Source of the DNA: UBA6448 sp051893155
GTDB lineage: Bacteria > Bacillota_I > Bacilli_A > RF39 > UBA660
Direction of reading: 5' to 3'
NCBI GenBank assembly: GCA_051893155.1
Contig: JBJFGY010000011.1
Span: 1-16,865 of the forward strand
DNA: 16,865 nucleotides
Shown: in pieces, positions 3,974 to 12,082 of the stretch
Layout of the letters: each line of letters opens with the position of its first letter
How positions within the stretch are numbered: position 1 is the stretch's first letter
Notes under the pieces: generated by a model
Told to the model about the DNA's origin: nothing
The model's database searches: none
Seen by the model: only the letters and a program-made list of their open reading frames with translations
Made by a program: the position numbers and the translations under genes

Positions 3974-6289
3974 ATGAAAAGTAAATATATGGGGTTAACT
4001 TTAGAAGAAGTTAATGAAAGAATAAGTAAAAATTTAGTAAATAATAATGAAGAACCTCAAACTAAAACAATTAAAGAAATAATTAAAGGTAATGTATTTA
4101 CATATTTTAATTTTTTAAATATATTTTTAGGATTTTTAGTCATATTAAGTGGTATTATATCTGGCAGTATTTTTAGTTCTTTAAAAAATTGTTTATTTAT
4201 GGGTGTAATTTTTACTAATACTATAATAAGTACGGTTGAAGAAATCCTTGCTAAAAAAACTATTGATAAATTAAATGTTTTATCTAGTGCTAAAATTGAT
4301 GTAATAAGAAATGGCAATGTTATTAAACTATCTAAAGAAGAAATAGTACTTGATGATATCTGTATATATTCTATTGGAAATCAAGTAGTAGCGGATTCAA
4401 TTCTTTTAGAGGGTACTGTTGAAGTTAATGAATCATTTATTACTGGTGAAGAAAAAATTGTTACTAAAAAGAAAGATGATGAAATTATAAGTGGTTCTTT
4501 TATTGTAAGTGGTAAAGCTTATGTAAAAGTTAAAAATGTTGGTGCAAATAATTATGTTGCTAAAATTACAAAGGAAACCAAATATATAAAAAAAACAAAT
4601 TCTGTTATTTATAATTCATTTGAAAAAATGCTTAAAATTTTAAGCGCATTGCTTATTCCAATAGGAATACTATTTTTTATAAGTCAGTTTGGAATAACCA
4701 AAAATATTTCAGAATCACTTTTAAATACAGTAGGGGCATTAATTGGTATGATTCCTGAAGGTTTAGTACTTCTTACTAGTTCTGCGATGGCAGTAAGTGT
4801 TTTAAGATTAAAAAAATATCATATTTTAGTTCAAGATTTATATTCAATTGAAAATCTTGCTAGAGTTGATGTACTATGTCTTGATAAAACAGGTACAATT
4901 ACTGAAGGAATTATGGAAGTAAAAAAAATTTTACCTTATAAAAATTATTCCGAAGAAAAAATACTTAAAATACTTAAAAATTATTGTAATGCTCTTGATG
5001 ATCCATCTCCTACATTTAAAGCAATTGAAAGTTTTGCTGGCAAAGAAGAAACTTTTAAAGTAAATGATATTTTATATTTTTCAAGTATACGAAAATATAG
5101 TGGAGTTAAATTTGAAGAAGGATGCTATTTACTAGGTAGTCCTGAGAATATTTCTAATAAAAAATATGATTTTTTAAGGGAATATGAAGAAGATAACCGA
5201 ATAATTATGCTTGCTAAAGTAAATAATTTAAAAGATTATACTTCTGCTTCTCCTCTTGGATTTATTTTAATTCAAGATAAAATTAAGAAAAATGCCAGTG
5301 AAACTTTAAATTATTTAAAAGATGAAGGAATAGATATTAAAATTATAAGTGGTGATAATCCAATAACTGTTTCAAAAATTGCCCAAAGAGCGGGTATAAA
5401 TGACATTAAAGCTATTGATATGACAAATGTAATAGATGAAGATATTCCAAATGTTATAAATGAATATAATATTTTTGGTAGAGTTAAACCTAGTCAAAAA
5501 AGGCAAATTATTAAATGCCTTAAAAATGAAAACCATTTTGTAGCAATGACAGGTGATGGAGTAAATGATGCTCTTGCTTTAAAAGAAGCAGATTGTAGTA
5601 TAGCCATGGCAAATGGATCTGAAGCTGCGAAAAATATAAGCCAATTTGTTTTATTAGATTCTTCTATTGATAATCTTCCAAAAATATTAAAAGAAGGAAG
5701 AAGAAGTATTAATAATATTGAAAGAAGTTCATCACTTCTTTTAAGTAAAACTTTATTTACAATTATACTTATCTTAATTTGTTTAATATTTAATACAGAA
5801 TATTTTTTTATACCAATTCATTTAACTTTAATAACAATGTTTACAATTGGTATTCCATCATTTATTTTAGCTCTTGAACCAAATAATGAAATTGTTAAGG
5901 GAAATTTTTTATTAAAAGTATTTTTAAAAAGTTTACCAAGTGCATTAACTGTAGTTTTTAATGTCGTTATTATAAGAATGTTTCAAGTTCAATTTAATTT
6001 AGATATGGGTTTATGTTCGACTCTTACAGTATTTTTAACTGCAATAACAGGTTTTATTTACTTAAATTATATTTGTAAACCATATAATTTATTAAGAGGA
6101 GTAATGATGTGTGTGCTTTTCTTAACTTTTGAATATTGTGCATTATTTCAATATAAATTTTTTAATATAAGTGAAATAAATAAAGATACTATTTTAATAT
6201 TTATTGTATTATTTATTTGTAGTATTTATATTTTTGATAAATTAAAAAATATTTCAAATTACATACTAAAGAAGACTAAAAATGTTTAA
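3974..6289 (+). CDS. Cation-transporting P-type ATPase, CtpE/Exp7-like
   Basis: A membrane pump that couples ATP hydrolysis through an aspartyl-phosphate to cation transport. The 771-residue product has the full set of motifs: TGE of the actuator domain (157-159), membrane PEGL (261-264), the phosphorylation loop DKTGTIT with Asp304, a nucleotide-domain RKYSGV segment, SGDNPIT and the hinge TGDGVND (526-532). Two helices lie before the actuator domain, two around PEGL, and about six in the last 190 residues. The PEGLVLLTS segment and overall length fit the CtpE/Exp7 subgroup. Mycobacterial CtpE is known for calcium uptake, but the ion here cannot be read from sequence. AGGTG precedes the ATG by 4 nt. 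The gene is single, with its own promoter and terminator. Confidence 0.9.
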   Translation: MKSKYMGLTLEEVNERISKNLVNNNEEPQTKTIKEIIKGNVFTYFNFLNIFLGFLVILSGIISGSIFSSLKNCLFMGVIFTNTIISTVEEILAKKTIDKLNVLSSAKIDVIRNGNVIKLSKEEIVLDDICIYSIGNQVVADSILLEGTVEVNESFITGEEKIVTKKKDDEIISGSFIVSGKAYVKVKNVGANNYVAKITKETKYIKKTNSVIYNSFEKMLKILSALLIPIGILFFISQFGITKNISESLLNTVGALIGMIPEGLVLLTSSAMAVSVLRLKKYHILVQDLYSIENLARVDVLCLDKTGTITEGIMEVKKILPYKNYSEEKILKILKNYCNALDDPSPTFKAIESFAGKEETFKVNDILYFSSIRKYSGVKFEEGCYLLGSPENISNKKYDFLREYEEDNRIIMLAKVNNLKDYTSASPLGFILIQDKIKKNASETLNYLKDEGIDIKIISGDNPITVSKIAQRAGINDIKAIDMTNVIDEDIPNVINEYNIFGRVKPSQKRQIIKCLKNENHFVAMTGDGVNDALALKEADCSIAMANGSEAAKNISQFVLLDSSIDNLPKILKEGRRSINNIERSSSLLLSKTLFTIILILICLIFNTEYFFIPIHLTLITMFTIGIPSFILALEPNNEIVKGNFLLKVFLKSLPSALTVVFNVVIIRMFQVQFNLDMGLCSTLTVFLTAITGFIYLNYICKPYNLLRGVMMCVLFLTFEYCALFQYKFFNISEINKDTILIFIVLFICSIYIFDKLKNISNYILKKTKNV

Positions 6290-6314
6290 GAAGAATTTAT
6301 ATTTCTTCTTTTTT
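6288..6314 (+). terminator. Terminator of the ATPase gene
   Basis: AAGAAGAA (6288-6295) pairs with TTCTTCTT (6303-6310), followed by T. The stem begins inside the TAA stop codon. Confidence 0.8.
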
Positions 6315-6330
6315 AATTATTTTTATAAAT

Positions 6331-6359
6331 TTGAGATTTTCTAAATAAAACTTTATAAT
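6331..6359 (+). promoter_or_regulatory. Sigma-A promoter of the acyl ligase gene
   Basis: TTGAGA (6331-6336) and a perfect TATAAT (6354-6359) are 17 bp apart. Confidence 0.8.
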
Positions 6360-6385
6360 TAAAGTGATTTAAGGGGGAGTATTTA

Positions 6386-8153
6386 ATGACCGAAAATGAT
6401 TATCCAAGTAATATAAAACCTTGGAGAAAATATTATAGTAATTTTGATGAGAACTTTATAGCACCTGAAAAAAGTATGTTTATGTTGCTTGAAGAAAATG
6501 CAAAGTTAAGAGAAAATAGTGTAGCTATCAACTATTTAAATTTTAAAATGACTTTTAAAAAATATATTGAAAAAATTAAACATGAAGCAAATTGTTTAAA
6601 AAATCTAGGAATTAAAAAAGGCGAAATTGTTCCAGTTTTTCTTCCAAATATTCCAGAGGCAAGAACTACCATTTATGCTCTTAATTTAATTGGAGCAATT
6701 TCTTATCCTATAAATCCACTTATATCACCAAAAGATTTTGAAAATATTCTTGTTAAAAATAATGTTAAAACTTTATTTATGTTTAATATGTTTTATTCAA
6801 AATATGCAAGTGTTATAAAAATTGCAAATGTAGATAACGTCATTTTAACTTTTGGAACAGATTTAATACCAAAGTATATATTAAAAATTAAAAATTTAAT
6901 GGATACTATTAACAAAAATAATAATAGTTTTATTCCTGATTCTATTTTATCTTGGGATGAATTTATTAATCAAAAAACTAATGCTAATAATAAACCATTT
7001 TTTGAAAAAAATAGTACATCTGTTATTATTGGGACAAGTGGTACAACTGGCACTAGTAAGGGAGTTTGTTTAACAAATGAAAATTTAAATTCAATGGCTC
7101 TAGAACATTTAAACGGGGATATGAATTTTAAACCTAGTGATAAAATGCTAGATATTTTAATCCCATCGATTGGTTATGGACTTTCAGTAATGCACTATGA
7201 AGGCGTATGTGGACTGGAAACTATACTTATCCCAACGCTACAAACTGATATTTATCCTCTTTTAAAAAAGTATAAACCTGATCATTTTACTGGAGGACCA
7301 ATTCATTATGAAACTCTTTTAAATAAACATGGTATAAATAATTTAATTTATGGTAAAAATTTTGTTTCTGGTGGAGCAACCCTTCCTGAAAATATTGAGA
7401 AAACATTAAATAAGATTAACGATGATGGTACTTTTGATGAAAATAAAATATTTGTAAGGCAAGGTTTAGGATGTACTGAAAATGGCGGAGCAAGTACATA
7501 TTTAAAAAAAAGGTACTTACAAGCCATATAGTGTTGGAATACCTCTTTTATATAACACAATAGGTATATTTAAGCCAGGTACTGATGAAGAACTTTCATT
7601 TAATGAAGAGGGTGAAATATGTGTAAATGGTCCTACTGTAATGAAAGAGTATTTAAATAATGAAGAAGAAACGAATTTAGTTTTAAAAAAACATAAAGAT
7701 GGTAAGACATGGCTACATACAATGGATATTGGTTATATGGATGAAGATGGACGAATTTTTATAAAAGATAGAATAAAAAATATTTTTATGAGAAAGGGAT
7801 TTAATGTTCATCCAAATAGTATATCCAACTTTATATCTTCACTTGATATAGTAGATAGTGCTTATGTAATGGGTATTAGTCATCCAGATGAACAAATGGT
7901 TCCAGTAGCGTTTGTTAAACTAAAAGAAGAAATGGATTTAACTAAAGCTGAAGACATTATAAATAATTATTGTTCTTTATTTCTAGAGGAAACTTCAATA
8001 CCTTACGAAATAGTATTTGTTAGTGATTTTCCAAGAAATTTAGGAGGAAAAATTGATAATAAAAAATTACTTGAAATAAGTGGTATTGATTATTATAAAA
8101 ATAAAGAAAAAAGTTTAAAAAGAATTATAAATATTTCAAAGTTTGATTTATAG
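6386..8153 (+). pseudogene. AMP-forming acyl-CoA synthetase/ligase, frameshifted
   Basis: A member of the ANL (adenylate-forming) superfamily that activates a carboxylic acid as acyl-AMP, probably for transfer to CoA. The first part (6386-7531) carries the P-loop TSGTTGTSKG (217-226) and the A5 motif CTENGG (Thr364-Glu365). An A8 run at 7504-7511 then shifts the frame into RYLQAI and a stop. Removing one A restores KGTYKPYSVGIPLLYN and joins smoothly to the C-terminal part, giving 588 residues. That part has TMD where TGD is usual, the conserved Arg of the hinge (KDRIKNIF) and the catalytic Lys in PRNLGGKID. All catalytic features except the altered TMD look healthy, so the break is recent, a sequencing error, or bridged by polymerase slippage on the A-run. 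GGGGGAG precedes the ATG, and the gene has its own promoter. The substrate is unknown. Confidence 0.85.
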
Positions 8154-8178
8154 CAAGTTTACATCTTGTTATTTTTTT
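8152..8178 (+). terminator. Terminator of the acyl ligase gene
   Basis: AGCAAG (8152-8157) pairs with CTTGTT (8165-8170) with one wobble, followed by A and a run of eight T. It overlaps the stop codon and the -35 of the next promoter. Confidence 0.65.
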
Positions 8179-8187
8179 TGTTATAAT
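8158..8187 (+). promoter_or_regulatory. Promoter of the kinase-like gene
   Basis: TTTACA (8158-8163) and TATAAT (8182-8187) are 18 bp apart. The -35 lies in the loop of the preceding terminator. Confidence 0.6.
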
Positions 8188-8210
8188 TTGATTGAAAGTA
8201 GGAATAAAAT

Positions 8211-9999
8211 ATGGTGACATTTTCATTTTCAATATGTTCACTTGTATTTATGCTAATATTTTTAATTACTTATTTTTCTAAAAGAAGATTAAAAAATAAA
8301 GATAATAAATTATATTCATTATTAATAATATGCAATATATTAGGACTTATTATTGACATAGTAGGTTTTATAACTATGAAATGTCTTTCATTAGATTCTA
8401 TAATAAATATTTTAATATCAAAAATTAATTTATTATATTATTTTACTTGGCTTTATATCTTTACTTTATATATTATATATATATCAAAAATAAAAAAGAT
8501 TAATTTATTACTTAATACTAGTTTAATTAAATATATATGTTATTTTATTAATGTATTTTTTATATTTGTTTTACCACTTAAAATAAATAATGCAAATGGG
8601 ATGATTTATTCAGCTGGCCCAAGTGCAAGTTATGTTTATTTTATATCGATTATTTTAATATTATTAATTTTATATTGTATGATTAAAAATATTAAAAACT
8701 TAAAAAAGAAAAAAATTTATACCACTTTTATTTTTTATAATACTAGGCGTTATTGCAATGATTATTCAAATGATGTTTCCAACAATTTTACTTCTTCTTT
8801 ATTCGGAGTCAATAATAACTTCAATAATGTTTTTTACAATAGAAAATCCTGATGTAAAAGTACTTAATGAATTATATAAAAATAAAGAAATTATGGAATC
8901 AAATTATGAAGATAAATATAACTTTTTATTTGAAATAACTGCAGAATGAAAAATGCCACTTAAAAATATGGAATATTTATGTAGTAGTTTAACTAATGAA
9001 ACTAATACCAAAACTTTAAAAGAAGGTATTTTATTACTTTCTAATATGGTAAAAAGGTTAGATTTTTTAGTTAATAATGTTATGAATGTATCATCACTTG
9101 ATGCCCAAAAATTAAATATTATTGAAAAAAAATATAATTTAAAAAAAGTATGTGAAGAAATTGTAAAAAGAGTTTCAATTGAAAATAAAAGTAATATAAA
9201 ATTTAAATATAGTTTACCATTAACAGATTTATATTTATATGGTGATGATTTAAAAATAAAACAAATACTATATTCACTACTTACTAATTCATTAGAAAAA
9301 ACTAAAGAAGAATATGTAGAATTTAAAGTAAATACAATTGAAAAAGTAGTTGTAGCAAGAATTATATTTAATATATCTGATAGTGGGCCTGGAATTGAAA
9401 TTGATAAAATAAATGATATATTATCTTCAACTGGATCACTTGATAAAGAAGGAATCGAATTACTTAATAAAAAAGAAGTTAATGTAAAACTATGCCAAAA
9501 AGTAATAAAACTAATGGGCGGAAATTTAATGATAAAAAGTGATTTAGGAAAAGGAACTGAATTTATATTAACTCTTGATCAAAGAGTATACCATGATGAA
9601 AATAAAAGTACTTTATCAATATATGAAAATATTATAAATGATTATAGAAAAGCTTTAGTAGTATCACAGAATAAAAAGTTAATAAATAAAATAAAAAAGG
9701 TTTTAAATAAAAATGATATATCATATTCAATATTATATTATGGAATGGATGCAGTAGATAAAATTAAAGCAAATAAAAAGTATGATTTTATTTTAATAAG
9801 TGATGATTTAAAAGAAGTAAGTGGAATATCTACATTAAAAGAAATGCAAAAAATAAAAGGATTTAATATACCAAGTATTATAATGCTTGATGAAGATAAA
9901 AAGCAATTAATTAAACATTTTTTAGAAGATGGTTTTAATGATTATATTATTAATGAAGATATAGAAAATGGATTAAATAAAATAATTGAGAAGTATTAA
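8211..9999 (+). pseudogene. Degenerate hybrid histidine-kinase-like membrane protein
   Basis: Repaired, the product would be about 595 residues: about seven N-terminal membrane helices, a linker, a dimerisation/H-box region, an HATPase-like domain and a receiver-like C-terminus. Two lesions break it. An A7 run at 8709-8715 needs one A fewer to join the first frame (8211 on) to the next (KFIPLLFFIILG). A TGA at 8947-8949 falls inside the H-box. The H-box reads ITAE, stop, KMPL, aligning with SHE-x-RTPL, so the phospho-accepting His is Ala. The N-box Asn and G1 box (DSGPGI) remain, but the G2 glycines are gone (VNVKLCQKVI). In the receiver domain the phosphorylated Asp is Ser (FILISDDL), the acid pocket is VVSQN instead of VVDDN, and the conserved Lys is missing. 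AGGA precedes the ATG at 8211. Loss of both phosphotransfer sites means the protein was non-catalytic or already decaying before the frame breaks. An in-frame ATG at 8953 has no clear ribosome site. Confidence 0.8.
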
Positions 10000-10013
10000 T
10001 TACTTCTTTTATT
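9989..10013 (+). terminator. Terminator of the kinase-like gene
   Basis: AGAAGTA (9989-9995) pairs perfectly with TACTTCT (10001-10007) across TTAAT, followed by a T-rich tail. It isolates the heat-shock operon from upstream transcription. Confidence 0.75.
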
Positions 10014-10062
10014 TTAATGTAATTATTTATAACATAATATTAAAAAAAATTTATCAATTTAT

Positions 10063-10089
10063 TTAGCAAAAGGTATTGACAAGTGCTAA
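10063..10089 (+). promoter_or_regulatory. CIRCE-like operator 1 (over the -35)
   Basis: TTAGCAAAA, nine bases, then AAGTGCTAA. The consensus is TTAGCACTC-N9-GAGTGCTAA. The left arm is degenerate after TTAGCA and the right arm matches except its first base. The nine-base spacer is exact. It covers the -35 box TTGACA. Confidence 0.6.
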
Positions 10090-10104
10090 TTTGCATAATA
10101 TAAT
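10076..10104 (+). promoter_or_regulatory. Consensus sigma-A promoter of the heat-shock operon
   Basis: TTGACA (10076-10081) and TATAAT (10099-10104) are both perfect and 17 bp apart. Transcription would start near 10110, inside operator 2. Such a promoter would be fully active unless repressed. Confidence 0.92.
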
Positions 10105-10108
10105 AGTG

Positions 10109-10135
10109 TTAGCATTTTGATAAAAGAAGTGCTAG
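10109..10135 (+). promoter_or_regulatory. CIRCE operator 2 (over the start site)
   Basis: TTAGCATTT, nine bases, then AAGTGCTAG. The spacing is exact and the arms match the CIRCE consensus except at the inner ends and last base. It lies at the predicted transcription start, where HrcA binding blocks initiation in Bacillus-type operons. In the RNA it would form a 5' hairpin. Confidence 0.85.
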
Positions 10136-10146
10136 AAAGGTATATA

Positions 10147-11142
10147 ATGGATAAAAGGCAAGAAAACTTACTTAAAGATATTGTTGAGACATATGTTAAA
10201 ACAGTTAAACCAGTAGGTAGTAAATCATTATGTCAAAAATTTAATTGTTCATCTGCAACAATAAGAAATGAAATGGCAATACTTGAAAATCTTGGCTATA
10301 TAGAAAAAAATCATATATCTTCGGGGCGTATTCCTTCTGAAAAAGGATATAGATATTATGTAGAAAATTTAATGGAACCCGAAAAACTAACTGGAAGTGA
10401 AATGTTAAAACTTCAAAGAGTAGTAAAAAATCAAGATTTAGTTTTATCTGATGCAATTAGTAAATGCATGGAAATAATTAGTGATCTTACTAATTATGCA
10501 TCTATTGTACTTGGTCAAAATAGTGAAGATAATTTACTTAAACAAGTAAGTATAATTCCAATTGATGAAGATAAAGTTGTTGCTCTTGTATGTACAAATA
10601 AAGGAGTTGTTGAAAATAAAAAGTTTTCACTTGGAAATACTAATTTAAAAGAATTAATTAAAACAAGTGAAATAATTAATAAAATGCTTATTGGTACTCC
10701 AATAAAAGATGTATCTGAAAGATTAGAATTTGAAATTAAACCTATAATAGCAAATGAAATACAAAATTATGAAAGAGTATATAATATATTTTATAATGCT
10801 TTTACTGATTTTGTAGATGACACTAATAATGTAAAAGTTACTGGTAAAGCTAAAGTTTTAGAACAGCCTGAATATAATGATCCAGAGTCTATTAAAAAAC
10901 TTACATATAAATTAGAAGATAAAAGTTTTATTAAAAAAGTTACTAGTGATAGTGGATCTGATGAAATAAAAGTTTATATTGGTTCTGATTCGCTTGTAGA
11001 TGATAATACTACTGTAATTAAGAAAACTTATGATATTAAAGGTGAAAAAGGAACAATTGCAATAATTGGTCCTAAAAGAATGGATTATGCAAAAGTTTAT
11101 GGACTTATTGATTATGTACTTGATGAAATAAAGAAAAAGTAG
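10147..11142 (+). CDS. hrcA: Heat-inducible transcription repressor HrcA
   Basis: HrcA represses class I heat-shock operons by binding CIRCE, and its folding depends on chaperonin (known for the family). The product from the ATG at 10147 is 331 residues. It has an N-terminal winged helix (VGSKSLCQKFNCSSATIRNEMAILENLGYI, then the wing SSGRIPSEKGYRYYV) and a C-terminal domain with GPKRMDYAKVYGLIDYV near the end. The open frame also runs back to a TTG at 10117, but that codon lies inside CIRCE at about the transcript start. GAAAGG at 10135-10140, 6 nt before the ATG, decides for 10147. First gene of the operon. The stop overlaps the AGGTGA ribosome site of grpE. Confidence 0.95.
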   Translation: MDKRQENLLKDIVETYVKTVKPVGSKSLCQKFNCSSATIRNEMAILENLGYIEKNHISSGRIPSEKGYRYYVENLMEPEKLTGSEMLKLQRVVKNQDLVLSDAISKCMEIISDLTNYASIVLGQNSEDNLLKQVSIIPIDEDKVVALVCTNKGVVENKKFSLGNTNLKELIKTSEIINKMLIGTPIKDVSERLEFEIKPIIANEIQNYERVYNIFYNAFTDFVDDTNNVKVTGKAKVLEQPEYNDPESIKKLTYKLEDKSFIKKVTSDSGSDEIKVYIGSDSLVDDNTTVIKKTYDIKGEKGTIAIIGPKRMDYAKVYGLIDYVLDEIKKK

Positions 11143-11150
11143 GTGATAGA

Positions 11151-11768
11151 TTGAAAAAAGATAATATTGATAAAAATAGTAATAAAGAAAATAAACATGA
11201 TATAAAAGAAGAAAAAGTTCATGCTCAAAAAAATACTAGTAGTGAAATAAAGAAAAATGAAGAAGAAAAATCTCATGAAAAATTAGAAAATAATCCTAAA
11301 AAAGATAATTTTGAGACTGAATGTAAAAATCTTCTTGAAATTAATAAGAATTTACAAGAAAAAATATTAAGATTAAATGCTGAAATGCAAAATATGAATA
11401 GACGCTTTAATGAAGAAAAAGCTAGTATTTATAAATATGATGGTGAAAAGTTAATTAAAGAGCTTCTTCCAATAATCGATAACTTTGAAAGAGCTATTAA
11501 ACTAGATGATGATAATTTAACTGATGAACTATCAAAATTCTTATCTGGATTTAAAATGATTTGTGCATCACTTGTTTCAACACTTAATGCAGTTGGTGTT
11601 AAAGAAATAGAATGCACTGGTAAACCTTTTGATCCAAATAAAATGGAAGCTATTATGACCACTAATATAATGGAAGAAGAAGAAAATGTAGTAGTGGAAG
11701 TAATGCAAAAAGGCTATACTTATAATGATAAAGTTATAAGAGTAGCTATGGTAAAAGTTAATGAATAA
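11151..11768 (+). CDS. grpE: Nucleotide exchange factor GrpE
   Basis: GrpE releases ADP from DnaK. The 205-residue product has a long, charged Lys/Glu/Asn head of about 60 residues, a coiled-coil (LLEINKNLQEKILRLNAEMQNMNRRF) and the beta-domain signature, here GKPFDPNKMEAIM where HEA is usual, followed by GYTYNDKVIRVAMVKV. It starts with TTG at 11151. AGGTGA lies 4 nt upstream and no suitable ATG exists before the coiled-coil. Its last 8 bases overlap the start of the next ORF. Confidence 0.95.
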   Translation: MKKDNIDKNSNKENKHDIKEEKVHAQKNTSSEIKKNEEEKSHEKLENNPKKDNFETECKNLLEINKNLQEKILRLNAEMQNMNRRFNEEKASIYKYDGEKLIKELLPIIDNFERAIKLDDDNLTDELSKFLSGFKMICASLVSTLNAVGVKEIECTGKPFDPNKMEAIMTTNIMEEEENVVVEVMQKGYTYNDKVIRVAMVKVNE

Positions 11769-12063
11769 CAATGATAATTTAAGTTTTATGCTTTTCCTAT
11801 GTAATGATTATAATTATGATGATTTTGAAGAATTAAAAAAAATTACTACAAAGGAAATGCAAGATGCATATTTTTATTCATTAATTGAATTAATAAAATT
11901 TACTAGAAACTTAGAAAGTTATGAAGAGTTTATAGTAAATTATAATAATATATTAAATACATTATCTTATGAGCAAAAAATAGTTATAAATAATATTATG
12001 ACTAATCTTGTAAAAAAGATGTGTGAAAATAATAAAGAAAATGAAAAAGAAATTACTCGATAA
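11761..12063 (+). CDS. Unknown 100-aa protein between grpE and dnaK
   Basis: I do not recognise this family. The 100-residue product is predicted mostly helical and acidic, with aromatic-rich segments (DYNYDDFEEL, DAYFYSLIEL) and no membrane helix or signal peptide. The ATG lies inside the last codons of grpE (8-base overlap) and there is no strong ribosome site, so translation is probably coupled to grpE. It ends 19 nt before dnaK. Its location makes it a possible co-chaperone or regulator of the DnaK system, but only position supports this. Confidence 0.75.
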   Translation: MNNNDNLSFMLFLCNDYNYDDFEELKKITTKEMQDAYFYSLIELIKFTRNLESYEEFIVNYNNILNTLSYEQKIVINNIMTNLVKKMCENNKENEKEITR

Positions 12064-12082
12064 AAGAAAGGAATGATAAAAT

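Noticed and set aside
7641..8153. A separate 170-aa gene
   Set aside because: It is the C-terminal domain of the acyl ligase. The same frame is open with matching family sequence back to the A8 run, and the ATG has no ribosome site.
8758..8949. A separate 63-aa gene
   Set aside because: It is the continuation of the kinase-like membrane domain after the A7 frameshift, open in frame upstream of the ATG.
8947..8949. Reading TGA as Trp throughout (Mollicutes code)
   Set aside because: All recognisable Trp codons are TGG, and at this AT content a reassigned genome would be expected to use TGA for most Trp. A point mutation or decay is simpler.
10117..10146. An hrcA start at TTG 10117
   Set aside because: It lies inside CIRCE and at the predicted transcription start. 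GAAAGG and the ATG at 10147 give the normal HrcA N-terminus.
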